NCBI GenBank assembly: GCA_003667245.1
Contig: RCNN01000320.1
Coordinates: 1-50,351 of the forward strand
Source of the DNA: Heterostelium multicystogenum
Taxonomy: Eukaryota; Evosea; Eumycetozoa; Acytosteliales; Acytosteliaceae
DNA length: 50,351 bases
Direction: 5' to 3'
Shown: piece after piece, positions 33,488 to 47,975 of the stretch
How the letters are laid out: the number at the start of each line of letters is the position of its first letter
How positions within the stretch are numbered: the stretch's first letter is position 1
Position numbers and translations under genes: made by a program
The notes under the pieces: model-generated
Seen by the model: the letters and a program-made list of their open reading frames with translations, nothing else
Told to the model about the DNA's origin: nothing
Database searches by the model: none

Positions 33488-36400
33488 TTATTTATTTTTG
33501 TTACTTATTCTTTTTTCTTTTAGTTCAATCATTTTTAATTTAATTGAATAATATGATCCTTGCTTTTTAACAATGAATATAACAAGTCCTACCAATATTG
33601 CTAAGCCAACTGCACCAACGACAACTCCAATGATAATAAACTTTACTTTGTTTGATTCCTTTGAAATGCATTCTGGTAATCTTGTTTTTCAATATCTACT
33701 AAGTAGGAAAAGTCTGGGTCGATAACAACTTTGTATTTGAAGTTTAGGGATTAAGATTCCGAGTTTTGTAGAGATTGTAGTTTTGTTCTCCGCATTATCA
33801 AGTTCTTTTTGGTTGATTGATTGCACTCTGTTGTCAATGATTGCAAATGGAATGAATCTAGCATATAATGATTTATCATTGATCTTAAGTGAGACCCATT
33901 GGGCATTAGGACCTATTTGTTTTGAAGCACATGACTCTTCTTTTGAACCCAATACCATATCCATTTCTAATTGTAAACTATTTAAGTTATTGTTAAAGTT
34001 GTATGATGACAAAGTAATAGTGAATTTGATTGAAGAAGGGGATAGTTTTAAATTGTTGATCTCCAAAAGTAAAATTGGTTTCACTTTTGAAGTATTCTAT
34101 AGAAATATTCAATATCGTTGCTCTATTTATATCCAACAATGATGAATAGTCGAATCTGGTGTGTGATGAGTTGCTAAGGTCATAGACAGTCCATGAGTTT
34201 GGTGTAAAAGAATGTACAATTTTTTCTTCAGAATCTATTTCTCGGATAGTTGAGATTCTGACGGATGACTTTAGAAGTGAATCAATAGTTCCTTCATTTT
34301 TGATTGATGGTTCAGGTTGTTTCTCAGGTGGTGGAATTAAAACTAGTTGAGATTCACAAGATGGACCATAATATAGAGGATTACATTGACAAATATTAGA
34401 TACACATGTACCTTTAGAAGAGCAAACTGGTGTTCCTGGACAATTATTTGGCTGATTGGTTGAAGGATTCGTTGGAGTTGGAGTTGAAGTAGGTTTTGGT
34501 TGAATAGTAAAGATTGGAATAGTTGGTTGGACATTGGTCATTTTGATTTGTAAAATATTTTGATTTTACAGTATTCACAGTTAAATAGATATTGAAAATA
34601 ATTTACTTGAGGGAATAGGTTTTGGGAAAGATACCAAAGTTGATGAAATGTATGTAATTTGAATTGGTTGATATCCATTTCCTTCAGCATCAATAAATCC
34701 TGTAATTGCATTGGGATCAAGTCCAAAAGATTTTCCAAAAACAATAAAGCTTGAAAGAGTTGGTTTTACATCTGTAGTTGATTCGAGATATGGCTGATCA
34801 TAAGAGAAAGTTCGGCTAACTGAGTACTGAAGTAAAGCTCTCTTTAGATCGAAGGTTGAAAAAGATATAGATCTCTTGCTACTATTTACAACACTTTTAA
34901 TTGATAGAGTAAATGAATTTCCATTTCCAAATCCAAATGGGATAATTGAAACTCCATAATATTTCAATGTATTCTGATTATTAGATATCAAAATTGTCGT
35001 AATTTCCATCTCTTCAGAGAAATCACCATCAATTGAAGATAATACAATCGTTGGAGTAATTGTTATATTCGTATAATATTGAGATATCTCTAGATCAAAT
35101 TCTATTTTTCTATTCATTGAACCAACATCAACAGCTTTAGTTCCAGAGAATGAAAGTATCTGTGGAGTCTCAGTAGTACCAACTTAAAAAATAATAATTA
35201 ATAAAGTACTTCATTGTAAAAGTCAAATACATACTCTGAGTTTGGACAGATATGAATCGATTTTGTGAATATGTACTATTATCAAGAATCGAGACCATTG
35301 GATTAAACCTTGGGACTCCTTGATTGTTTACCATTAAGGTATCATAGAGTTTCATATTTGTGAATGTAAAGTTTTGAGAAAGATCATTTCCTGAAACTTC
35401 AAATCTTACTCTATATACACCATTTAAAGCATCTCCTGAAACTAGATTGGACATACTAAATGTGATTGACATTGGCTCTGGATTTAGGTCTGATATAACA
35501 TCTATACAACCTAAACTAAATCCATTTGGACTATCAGAAATATAAAAGTCCCATCCAATAGACACTGTATTATTTGGAGCAACAGTGATTCCTTGGGTAG
35601 CTTCAATCTTGTTTAGCATTGGTTGTAAATTATCATTAACTGTACAGAAAAGATTAACATTTAGAAATAAAAATATTACACTCTTTAAACATACCAGAGT
35701 TGGTTATGGTAAGGGTTGCATTAGTACCAATTACTGATTGAATTTGGGTAGAGGCGAAATTTTGAATACCATTCGAAAGAATATATGAAAATTCACCTTG
35801 CAATTCTCCAGCACCAATTTCAAAATTGATAAAAAATAGACCAAGTTCTTCACTAAATAGACCAGTATATATAATAGCATTTTGAATCGATGAACTCCAA
35901 AGTTTTTGGCTTGATATAAGTCTTGGCATTAGTAACATTGAAGTATAATGTGGTTTTAACATTTCCATTTAGTAAATTCACGGTACTATTGGCAAATTGG
36001 AAGAAATTAATATCCAATACATCAAACATTCTGTCCATAACCATTGAATAGTCAATAACTTTAAAATCACTATTGTAAAAATCACCAACTTCCAAAGAAT
36101 ATCCAGAAATATCGGATATGCTCATTGATGGGTTATTCTGTGGATCTAATTGGAATCCATAGAAATTTGATTCTTAAAATACCAGAGTAAACATTTCCCA
36201 AAACCAAGTTGGTAGATGTCATCCTAAATAAAGGATTTGGAGGAAGACTCACTATCGGATAATCTGTAATATCAAATGATGATATCGGTTTTGCTGATGT
36301 GAAATTTACTCTAATATTATAGAACTCATCTGATATTCTCTTAATTGTTAGATTATTTAATTGAATTGAGCCTATAATTGATTCATATAATATTAATGTA

Positions 36401-37907
36401 TTCTAATTAATTTGATTCATACTTTACTTTCAATTGGTGGTGGTGGAATATTAATATTAATTGGTACGACATTAAAACTTGATTTTCCTGAATCTCCATA
36501 TTTAATTGTCAGCGTGACATAGCTATCAATTCTAGTCAGATTTTCGGTAGTTGTAAAAGAATGAGAATATTGATAGTCGCCAGGGATACTATTTGGATAT
36601 GGAGTGTTAAATCTTATTGTTGGACATCTATAGCAAGAGATTTCAAAAATTGGTAATCGTGGAAAAGTTGAAATTAACAATATACAAATAGATTCCTAAA
36701 CTTTCATCAACAAAACAATTTAATGTTACTGTACTGTTTTTGAAAGTATTTGCTAAAACCCATGAAATATTAATAATGGATATTGATTGTTATTTTTTGA
36801 AGATACCTACAATATTCAACAATGGTTGGGGGAACAATATTATCAATTGGATTAATAGATTGATTATCGAAGATGTAGGTGGCAGCATTGATATTCTGTG
36901 GAGGAATGAGATATGTGTCCCCACCATTTGTTTTTTGAAGAACAATTGACCTTGTACCTATATAATCGGGATTGTTGATTGTAATATAACCATCAAAACC
37001 ATTTTGGCTTTGAATCATAACTAATCTGCTAAAATCCCCAAAAGTGATTGGATCTTGAACATATTGAAATAAAGAAGAAGGAGACTTGATCATATTTCGA
37101 AAACTAAATTGATTATAGACTAAATTGTTATTAGAATAAATTACCTAGTTAATTATATAATAAATACCTCTATAGAATGGATTGGTCATTGTAAAATTTG
37201 CTAATATTCTACTATCGACAGTATAGTTCAAGGTGATTGTGGGAGAAGTAATATTACTTGGGACAACTAATGTGAGTTTGGTTTGGATTGTATTTTGGTT
37301 GGGTTCAGGCATAAACTTTGATTTACATGAAAACTCGGGTTCTGTTGTAGAGCAACTGAGAGTATGATGGAACATATTATTATTAACAACTTTCGAGAAG
37401 AAGTAAATTGCAACTTCATTTTTTGCTAATGACTGGTTCGGTGTGACTGATGAAATCGAATGACAATTTATCATTAGTCTGACAAATTGAGCCTCCAAAT
37501 TGAAAAGATACACCCTTAATTAGTAAACTAATATTGAAGGATCCTTGGTTGGTGTGGACATCTATCGAGAATACTTGTTGGTCCATATTTTGAAATGAGA
37601 ATTGATTTGCCTCAATAGATTTCACAATGTTGCTGGATAAAGCCGTGTCTAATGCGATATCAGTCGTCATGATCTTTGTATCACTACTTAATAAAATACC
37701 AAGAGGAAAATTGCACATTGACAAACCTTCTCTAACAAATGTTGGTGGGGCAATTTGATATTTAATGATATTAATTGAAACACTAATAACATTTTCTGTT
37801 GTTCATTGTTATATATTAATATCTTTTAAAATGTTAACTAATAAATGTAAGTATTTACCATGATTCAAAATGAATAAAATAAGGAATAGAATTGATGGGA
37901 GTTTCAT
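33488..37907 (-). CDS. ComC-like EGF-domain type I membrane protein
   Basis: A long multi-exon gene. It starts with a signal peptide (MKLPSILFLILFIL, ATG at 37907) and is followed by about 1,200 residues of beta-rich ectodomain with many N-x-S/T sites, interrupted by several short introns (for example about 35183-35235 and 37084-37145). One EGF-like domain lies at about 34350-34450: CPGTPVCSSKGTCVSNICQC then YYGPSC. After a further domain comes a single membrane helix (FIIIGVVVGAVGLAILVGLV, about 33590-33650) and a short basic tail ending KEKRISNKNK. This layout matches the large dictyostelid ComC-type family, cell-surface proteins with a late single EGF repeat. Indels are inferred at 33743-33745 (extra), 33685-33689 (missing one) and near 34050. 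Function of this member is unknown. Confidence 0.75.
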
Positions 37908-38720
37908 TTCTCCTGGATTATTTGTTTCTATTCTATATAGATAACTTTATTCACTTTGTGTTTTTTAGTAGATAAAGTTATATATAGAAAAGAAACTCTT
38001 TAAGGTACTCATGATGTACCGGTGATTGGGTATGAAAATCAAAAAGTTTAGGGGAACAATGATTTTAAAAAAAACCGAGTTTCGATTGGACTTCTCCAAT
38101 ATTTTGGGGTATAATTTAGAGTTCGTGTAAAAACGGCTCCGAAATGGTCAAAGCGCACAAAAAAAAAACTTTTGAATAATCATTCAAATAACATAAATGG
38201 TTTAAAGTTGTTTGGGATACACAGGTGCACTTTTAGCCATTACAAAAATAACACAAATTTGTTTTATTTTTGGAATTCAAGTTTTTGGTGCAATCACAGT
38301 TTTATATTAACAATCAAATAATTTACATATATAAATTGAAGAAAATATCTTCAAGAGGAAAAATATGACGTAATAGTTTCTAGTAATTATGTTCATAACA
38401 TAGGATCGTATTTAAGTTCCAGACTTTGTTCATAACAGAAATGAAAGAGTTTACCTAAATGTAACCTTTCTAAAGTTATAGTTATTTATAAAGTAATCAC
38501 TCCTCTAGCATACAGAGTATTGCTAAATTAATAAAATGATTCTTGATGTCTGCAGTCAATTCTTTTAAACCAACATCATGAAATGAAATATTTAATTTAA
38601 TTAATTTGTTTGATTTTTTATTTGATTAGTGGGCTATCAACATAAGTGTGTTCGTTACATCTGTGTACACTATTGAGCAAACAAACATTAATAAATAGTA
38701 ATTACATATATTGTAGTGGA
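37908..38720. other. Intergenic, divergent promoters
   Basis: About 810 bp of AT-rich DNA between the ComC-like gene (minus) and the FPGT gene (plus). No ORF, tRNA or recognisable repeat. Confidence 0.6.
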
Positions 38721-40570
38721 ATGATGGAGTTAGGTTTCAGCAATGATGAAAAGACATTATCATATTATAAATCTATTCAAGATAAAAAGACTAACAAATA
38801 CAGGTCTTTATTAGGCGATAATGTTCATGAGGGTAAATAGTCACATCGCAGAATAATACCTTTAAATAAGACTAACTTATATTTTAAAGATATCAAAAAG
38901 ACTTTCTTTGATGTAATTGTCATCACTGCCATTGATGATTTGCAAAAGCTACATTATGAACGAATGATACGTGAAAAGAAGAATGCCAATGAGATCCCTT
39001 CATTTGTAGAATACTATGTTATTGCTGACCCTGTTGGCGAGAAGATTGGATGTGGTGGATCAACTCTCTTTGTATTAAGTGAGTTGAATAGGCTATTGAC
39101 CCCCTCAAGAATGTCCACTTCTAAAATACTTTTGCTGCACGCTGGTGGCTACTCAAAGAGGTTACCCAATCATTCAACGAGCGGTAAAATTTTTGCATCA
39201 CTTCCATTCTCACTACATCCAAATGGTGTTGCTATAACAATGTTGGAGATGAAGATTATCATTCTAATTGATTTCCCTGTGAGAATGAATCCTGGAGTAT
39301 TCTTGGCATGTTCTGATGACATAGAGTTATTCGATTCAAGTTCCATCGAGCTACGAACACCTGGATTCACAGCACTTGCACACCCAGGTACAATTGACGT
39401 TGGTGTAGGACATGGTATATTCATACTCGAGAACAATAACCGCTACACTCCAAAATAAATCCAACAAATGTGTTCGCTACTTACACAAACCCAACAAACA
39501 AAAAATGGAACAAGAAAATGCAATTTTGCCAGATCAACAGGTTTTGCTTGACAGCTGCTACTACTTTGATTATGCTACTACTTTGCTTCTTCTAGACTAT
39601 TATAACAAGAATTCTCCTGTTCAGTGTGAGATTGATGCTTACAGTGACTTCCTTCAACCACTTGGAAGCAACTCCAAACCAGACTATTTTGAAAATAAGA
39701 ACAATGTTACCATTTATAAACCAATCATTGCTGCTGAAAGAGAGTAACTATAGCTTTTTATTAATTTATCGAATGTCTGATACTAACTAGACAAAAATCT
39801 GTAGAAAGCTGTATTATCTTTTAAAAAATTGTAATCTTAGTGCACTACCGTTGAATCCGTCAAACTTTATTCACATTGGAACGTGTCATGAATATATTGA
39901 GCACTTTACTAGTAATTTCCCAAAGATAGGTGCTCAGAGTATCATATTTAGTCACATTGGTAAGAATGTATCCAAGGCAACCAATACTTGTTTTTTGCAC
40001 TGCTTGCTAGATGGTGGAAATTATGACGGCTCAACAGTAGTGGAGTATTGTATATTTAACAAAGCTGACATAACAATTGGTGAACGTTGTATACTAGCAG
40101 ATCTTGAGTTGAATTTTGACACACGAACATCGATTGTCATTCCATCCAATACCTTTTTACAGACACTCTCACTCACTGGCAATCGATACGTTACTATTAT
40201 TTTTGGAGTTGATGATAACCTAAAGGCTATCTCTAATCCAACTATTTTCGGTAGGCCAGTGGATAAGCTAATATGTCAATCTAAAGCATTGACTAATGAA
40301 CAAATATGGGATGACGAACAGTCAAGGAATGCACCATCACTATGGACTGCATCAATTTATCCAGTGTGCAGTTCACCTAAAGAATCATTCCTTACATCGT
40401 ATCGTCTACTACTTGATAAAAACAGCAATCTAGATTATAGCAAGCTATCCAAAACAACAAAACTCTATTCACTCGAGAAATGTTTAGCTGAAAAAGATTT
40501 AGAAAATCAAGCTTCGCGTAGAATTAATTTGACAAATACTATAAAAAATAAATTTATTGAGAAACTATAA
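38721..40570 (+). CDS. fpgt: Fucose-1-phosphate guanylyltransferase (FPGT family)
   Basis: Exons 38721-38832, 38890-39743 and 39791-40570, 581 aa, near the human length. Conserved blocks: FFDVIVITAIDDLQ, GEKIGCGGSTLFVLSEL (nucleotide-binding loop), ILLLHAGGYSKRLPNHSTSGKIF, MLEMKIIILIDFP, MNPGVFLACSDDIELF, GFTALAHPGTIDVGVGHGIF, YLHKPNKQKM, CEIDAYSDFLQPLG, FIHIGTCHEYIEHF, SVVEYCIF-type hexapeptide region, and SLWTASIYPVCSS. An extra A in 39452-39455 and a missing A in 39793-39797 cancel; total length is divisible by three. The enzyme makes GDP-fucose from Fuc-1-P and GTP in the salvage pathway. The fucokinase partner is not in the window. Confidence 0.9.
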
Positions 40571-40603
40571 AATAATAATAATTTTTAGAAACCAAAGGGT
40601 ACT

Positions 40604-41009
40604 TCATGGCTTAGGTTCATCAGCAACAGGTGTTTTGGAAAGTGTTGGTTGTTCATGTAAATGGTCAAATTCAGATTTTTCACCTGTCTTATTCTTGTGC
40701 ATCATTTCCGATGCTTTTTCTTTTGTTGCTTGATATCCTTCTTTGATCTTCTCACCAGCTTTACCACTTACTTCTTTTGTCTTTTCCCATCCATTATTTA
40801 AATGAGGTTGAACTGCTTCATAAGCATGGTGGATTGCTTCCTTGGATTTATTGAATGCATTGGAAGCACTTTCAGAAATTGTATGCATAAATCCCTCTAT
40901 ATCAATGAAACAATATATATTAGTTGTTAGATATAAATAAGACATCAATCTATGACTTACCATTGGATGGATTTGGATTTGGATTTGGGTTTGGATTTGG
41001 AGCTGACAT
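40604..41009 (-). CDS. Small hydrophilic amphipathic-helix protein
   Basis: Exons 40961-41009 and 40604-40896 splice to 113 aa. Exon 1 encodes MSAPNPNPNPNP, a Pro-Asn repeat. Exon 2 encodes a long charged helix (TISESASNAFNKSKEAIHHA, GWEKTKEVSGKAGEKIKEGY, TKEKASEMMHKNKTGE) with 11-residue-like periodicity, as in LEA-type or apolipoprotein-like proteins. No Cys or Trp-rich core; one Trp. Function not assigned. The convergent FPGT gene ends 34 bp away. Confidence 0.72.
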
Positions 41010-41253
41010 TTTCTTTGTGTAGTTATTCAATTAATTAAATAAAATAACAATAAACGATAAGCTTTGTAACTTTTAAAGTTCAATGTTAGTAATTTATAAA
41101 TATTTATTTTAAAAATAAAATATTTATTTATAAACGTAATTAATAAATATACTAATTTCGAAATTACCATTTAAGGAAAAAAGTTTTATTACTTATAAAT
41201 CCCAAATTACATAGATGGGTGGTGGTGACTTTTTATTTTTTGGGTTTGTAGGA

Positions 41254-42698
<1,445 letters not shown>

Positions 42699-43002
42699 TT
42701 GCAAGAAGAAACTGAACTACACAATAATTAGGAATGAATTTTGATTAAAAACATAAAATTAAACAGTCCAACAGGTGTGAACTTAATGCCGACAATTTTG
42801 AAAAATGTAAAAATATGGCAAATGTGTATGTTTGAATTTATTTCCTTTTTGGTATACCAAGATGTGACATAATTATAATCCAGCTGCATTGAATTTTACT
42901 ATTTTATTTTTATAAATACTCTGAGCAATGGTATTAACAAAGTAAGAAACATTAGTTTAACAATACAAGTTCATTCAACAACAAATAAGAGATACAAAAA
43001 TA

Positions 43003-44059
43003 ATGACAAGCTTTGTTCACAGTAAAACAAGAGATGGTCCAATCAAATCTACCCACCACTCCAATGTAGATATTAATAAGATTACCACTGTTCCAATCTC
43101 AAAGACCAATATTGAATTGAAACAAGTCACTGTCTTAGATGCAAATGATTCCATTGAAAATGGTTTTAATGTATGTTTAACTATAATTACATAAAATATT
43201 TAATAATTACACATATTCACCATTAACTGATATTCGTATTTATAGGTAATCTCAAAATGTTTATCAACTCCTTTGTTTGATCATGAACAAAACAAATTTA
43301 CAGGAATATTGGATATTAGACATTTTTTGGGTTACATTCTTTATAAGTTACCATTGCCACCAAGTGGAACTGAAGTAAAAAATGTTTATTTACATCAACT
43401 TGATAAATATCCATTTAATGTTTTAGACATAAATTCTACTATATTAGAACTACTAAAGTACTTTACTACTGGTGTTCATTCCGCTTTCATCTTAAATGAA
43501 AAGAAACAAATTGAAATGATATCTCAGCTTTCTTTACTTAAATGGATGCTTGTAAATGTAAGTAGTAATATTGTATTTATTCGATAACCTATTAATTTAT
43601 ATTTGCAAGATTGAAGATTTAAAGATTGGAAATGAACACATTAAGAATCTATTCAAAGGAGACCAAAACCAAAATTTCTCAATGGTTCATTCGATTGATA
43701 GTTCCAAAACAGTTGTAGAAGCATTAAGAGAATTATATGTTCAAAAAATCTATGGTATGCCAATTCTGGATGAAAACAAGAACGTTGTTGGAAATGTATC
43801 AATTGTGGACATACAAGATGCTAATGACAACCTGGATAAATTGATTCTTCCTCTAAAGATGTATTTTAAGGAACGTCCACTTCATACCATTTCCCACAAT
43901 AGTACATTAAAAGAACTTTTAGAGCTCTTTGTTGGCAAACACATCCATCGTGTATATATCATGGAAGGAAGTCATCCTGTTGGTATTATAACTGCCACTG
44001 ATGTGATAAATATGTTATATCAACACCTTTACTATAGAGCAAACACTGCACAAATATAG
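43003..44059 (+). CDS. Four-CBS-domain protein
   Basis: Exons 43003-43170, 43246-43557 and 43610-44059, all in frame, 309 aa. Four CBS-like motifs are visible: about residues 50-95 (VTVLDANDSIENGFN, FTGILDIRHFLG), 130-175 (FNVLDINSTILELLKYF, HSAFILNE), 200-250 (SIDSSKTVVEALREL, YGMPILDENKNVVGNVSIVDI) and 265-305 (HTISHNSTLKELLELF, HRVYIMEGSHPVGIITATDV). This arrangement resembles AMPK gamma/SDS23-type adenine-nucleotide sensors, but I do not see enough to name the orthologue. No catalytic domain is attached. Confidence 0.85.
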
Positions 44060-45588
44060 AGTGCCTACTGAAGTAAAAAAGGAAATTATTAACAATTGTT
44101 ATTTATTGTTTAGCTTTTCTAATAAACTTTTAATTATTGACTCTAAAGATAGTGGATACTTTATATATTGGATCTTTTTATTATTTCCAGCCTAGGTATT
44201 ATGTTAACATATCCATTCGACAATATGAAAATTGTTTTGCTTGGCTACATATGAAACGTACTGAAGGATATACTACAGAAATTTCAGTGGAAAAGAGAAG
44301 TTCCAATCTAGAGTTAACAGTTGAAAGAGAGATAATATTAATTGATAGCAGCCTAACAGTTGTTGATACTATTTAATAAATATTCAATCTATATGTTTTG
44401 GTAGTAAACATCTATAAACTCTTTCAAACATTTGTAATAGAGATAAAACATTTTATAAAATGTCATCTCTACTTTAAAATCGTCTTTTTTCGACATTTGA
44501 TAATTGATTTGATATTTTTATAAGTGAATTAAAAATAGCTTGATCGTTTCTCAATATATCACATTATATTTTAAACATAAACAACAATAATATGGTGATA
44601 TGTATCTTTTTTGTATTAAATTGAAGCCATTCATATGTTCACAATCATTTTCTAATATTTACATGTAAATTACCAATAGACAATAACATTAATGGTATGA
44701 GACAACTTCTTACAATATTGTTAATTAAATTGTTAAGTTAGACTAAATTTTCTTAATAAATCAAAGTATTGTCATAAAAGTCAAATCAAAGTCAATCAAA
44801 AAAAGGATGATACCATGTGATCAGAGCAACTTTAAGATATATAACCACCCATTTATCTATTGTAATTGCACTCATTCAGAAGGAGAAGGATAGAGTAAAG
44901 ATTAAAACATAAGTACTTTTAAATGACAGACAAATTTAGATGTAAGTTGTTATAAATTCAAATAGATTAGATTGTTCTTGTAAAGGAAACTTTTAAGCAA
45001 AAATAACAACACATACCACCAAATCAGCTTTATTCTTTGATAGAAATGAAATCACAACATTCATGATTCTCTTTTAATGAGTGGGAATGGTATGATCCAT
45101 TTTGAGTTGTCATATGGGGATATATTAAAGCTCTATTCTAACAAATGAATGACGGTACCAACATTTATCGGCAAAATTATCATCAATATAAAAAAACACC
45201 AGATATTTATTTGTTTTTCAGATATAACTGAGAAAGAAAAGTTAAAGTATATATCCATTAATAATAGTGGGTTGAAAATATATGAATTTTTGTTTGTATT
45301 TATTTTTTTTTAATTTTTGTTCAATCACAATCTATGTCAAACTTTTCAATCTCCACAAAAAATTGTTTTGGCTGTGAACCAATTTCAAAGTATCAGTGAT
45401 GTATTCAGGTTAGATCTAGACAGAATAATAAAATAATGAATTTAATTGGGGAAAGGAATGTTCATCATACTCTCACTTAAATATTAAATATTTATTTTAA
45501 CTTCATTTTTAAGTAAATATAAACAAATCCATTTTCATATCACACATAAAGTACCTAAGAGTTTTAAATATATTATTATAGAATATAA
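44060..45588. other. Long intergenic region
   Basis: About 1.5 kb, AT-rich. One 79-codon ORF (44137-44376) has no family match or exon partner. It holds the methyltransferase promoter; I see no RNA gene or repeat. Confidence 0.55.
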
Positions 45589-46422
45589 ATGATCTCATCA
45601 GAAACTGAATGGTCCCAAAAGTGGAATAATACTGCACAAGGCTACAATGGTCTAAATCACAGTAAAGGATTTTTTGCCATGTATGGACAGGATTGTCTTG
45701 ATAAAACCATCGGTGGTAAAACTGAAAAACCATTAAGAATCGTTGATATTGCATGTGGATCTGGATCACTAACCTACAGTGCTGCAAAGCTCGTGAGGAA
45801 AGTGCAGGTACTGTCGATGCTATTGACATCTCTCAAGAAATGTTGTCAATTCTTGAAAAATAAATTAGTCCAAGACAAGATAAAGAATGTAAAGACCTAC
45901 TGTATGGATTGCGAGAACATGGAAGCTATGGTGGGAGATCAATATGACTACGCCTACTCTACTTTTGGTATTATGTTGTTCAACAACAAGAAGGCCGGAT
46001 TATCTGAAATGTATCGACTTCTCAAACCAGGAGGACAGGCCGCTATTATCATTTTGGTAAGGATTGGTTCTACTATACTCTTTTCCATGAAGTTTTCACC
46101 GCACTTGGTGAGAATCCAGAGATCCCAGAGGAAATTACAAAACGTGTTACCATTGCCTACGAAGAAGAATTAAGGGCTTTGTTCACCGAAGTTGGATTCA
46201 CCTCAATTGAAATCCATCACCCATATAAAAAGGTAGACATCAGCATCAATGATTTTTATGGGTTTTGTAGAGACGAACCCATTGATGATGATTGGTAGAG
46301 ACATCATGCCAGAGGAGAAGCGACCATTGGTCTTCCCAACATTAAGAAAGATTCTCGAGGCTAAGCATCCAACTATCTATTCTTTCGAAGGTGGACCCCT
46401 TATCACTATTGCTAGAAAATAA
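45589..46422 (+). CDS. Class I SAM-dependent methyltransferase
   Basis: A single exon of 834 nt, 277 aa. The N terminus WSQKWNNTAQGYNGLNH precedes SAM motif I RIVDIACGSGSLT, then a motif II acidic DAIDISQEML in a shifted frame, YDYAYSTFGIMLF, MYRLLKPGGQAAIII (post-motif II/III), LFTEVGFTSIEIHHPY and a C terminus ending LITIARK. Four single-base indels are inferred: missing at 45786-45788, extra at 45856-45860, missing at 46052-46055, extra at 46260-46262. They sum to zero and the length is divisible by three. Looks like the ubiquinone/menaquinone-type or small-molecule methyltransferase group; the substrate cannot be read from sequence. Confidence 0.75.
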
Positions 46423-46618
46423 GCTAATCAATAAACAATAAAGAAATCTATACACAATTTATTATATTAAGACCGTTCCTATTTTTTATTTAAGTTATAA
46501 ATTTATAGAATAGTTGGGAAAAACAATCATCAGATTACAAAAAATAATACTAAACAACAGAATACATATATAGATATATAAGGAACTGGAATGGGGGAGT
46601 GAAATGGTATCATTTCTT

Positions 46619-46907
46619 TTAGGGTGCAATTGCCGGAATGACCAATTGAGGAGATTCATTAAGCTTTGGATGTGGGACCAAACTGATTGGGGATGGCAAG
46701 TTGGTTGGTGCTGGGGCCACAGAAACCAAGGGGTTCTTAGTTTTAGTAAGCTCCTCTACTTTGTCTGCCAAGTGGTGATGAGATTTATCGATCTCGGTGT
46801 GCCATGGATAAAGGACAAAGATTTGAAAATCCCAATGCGGAAGATGCCACTACGCAATTGAATAAAGGAAGATTTCTTGCTAATCTTGGAAATCTTGAGA
46901 GTACCAT
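46619..46907 (-). CDS. Small single-pass protein, probably mitochondrial
   Basis: 289 nt, one more than a multiple of three; an extra A in 46826-46829 (plus strand) explains it, giving about 95 aa. Starts MVLSRFPRLARNLPLFNCVV, an Arg-rich presequence-like start leading into a hydrophobic helix (VASSALGF then FVLYPWHTEID), then HHHLADKVEEL and a Pro/Val-rich tail. Resembles small inner-membrane subunits in layout only. No orthologue recognised. Confidence 0.55.
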
Positions 46908-47975
46908 TTTTAATTGTTGTTGTTTGAAAGTAATTAGATAGAGATATGAAACTAAATCATAATGGGTTAGAATCATTAACTTTAACCTATTTAGCTTTAA
47001 TAGCTATTATACACTTACCTTTTCTGCTTTAATATTAGTTAATAAATGATGATATAATTCAATAATTTATAATTAATTTAGTAATGATAAGTACGAAAAT
47101 GCTAAGTATAATAATAATGATAATAATACAATATACAAATAGATCTATATAAACAAAATGTTTACTGTCGTCGTCTTACACGATTCATTGAAAAATTTAT
47201 ATATAGATAAACAATAATAAAGAGAAAAGTTTGATTAAATAATTATACTATAACTATAGTTTCTATAAAATTGTTTACAACTTTAATGAATGGGAAAAAA
47301 ACCCAACCAGTCATTAATAAGGTGGTGATCAGATGGGTGGATTTGAAAAGGGTATGAAAATCTGAGAAAAAAATTACAAAAATACTAATTTAATTTAATT
47401 TATTTTTTATTTTGTATTTTTGTTAACTTCCATTCCAAGTTTGTGTTTTAGTTAGTTATTAATTTATTTATTTATTGCAATTTTTGCTAAATATAATCTT
47501 TAGTATTATTATTTTACATTATCTTGGTCCTTTGAATGATTTAAATTATATACCTGTGCATACTACTCAAATGTTATATTATCACATTTAGAAATAGTAG
47601 TAGTTGTAGTATCCTAGTAAACATGTTTAATCAACACTATTTCATTGCTTACAAGATTTATGTACATTGAATCAAAAGTCTTATCTTTCTTTTTTTATTG
47701 GTTCATCTCTCATTAAGATAAAATTGGTTTTTTTTCAGCTCAAATTTAATATTTATTTATTTATTAAAAATATTTATTTTTGATGTAACCTTATTTACTA
47801 TAAGGGGTCAGATTAGTATTATTTTGTGGTAGCTTCTAAATTACAACTTATTGATTTATGATGAAACATAATCTTTGATAATATTAATTTTTAACTTTCT
47901 ATTATTACTATTGATTTTCTATTAATTATTATTATTATTGTTATTCTATCTATTATATAAATAAAAAATAAATAA
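46908..47975. other. Long AT-rich intergenic region
   Basis: About 1.07 kb with no ORF of note, between divergent genes. Long A/T tracts, especially 47340-47480 and 47680-47770. Confidence 0.6.

Noticed and set aside
44137..44376. 79-codon ORF after the CBS gene
   Set aside because: No family resemblance, no exon partner, AT-driven composition.
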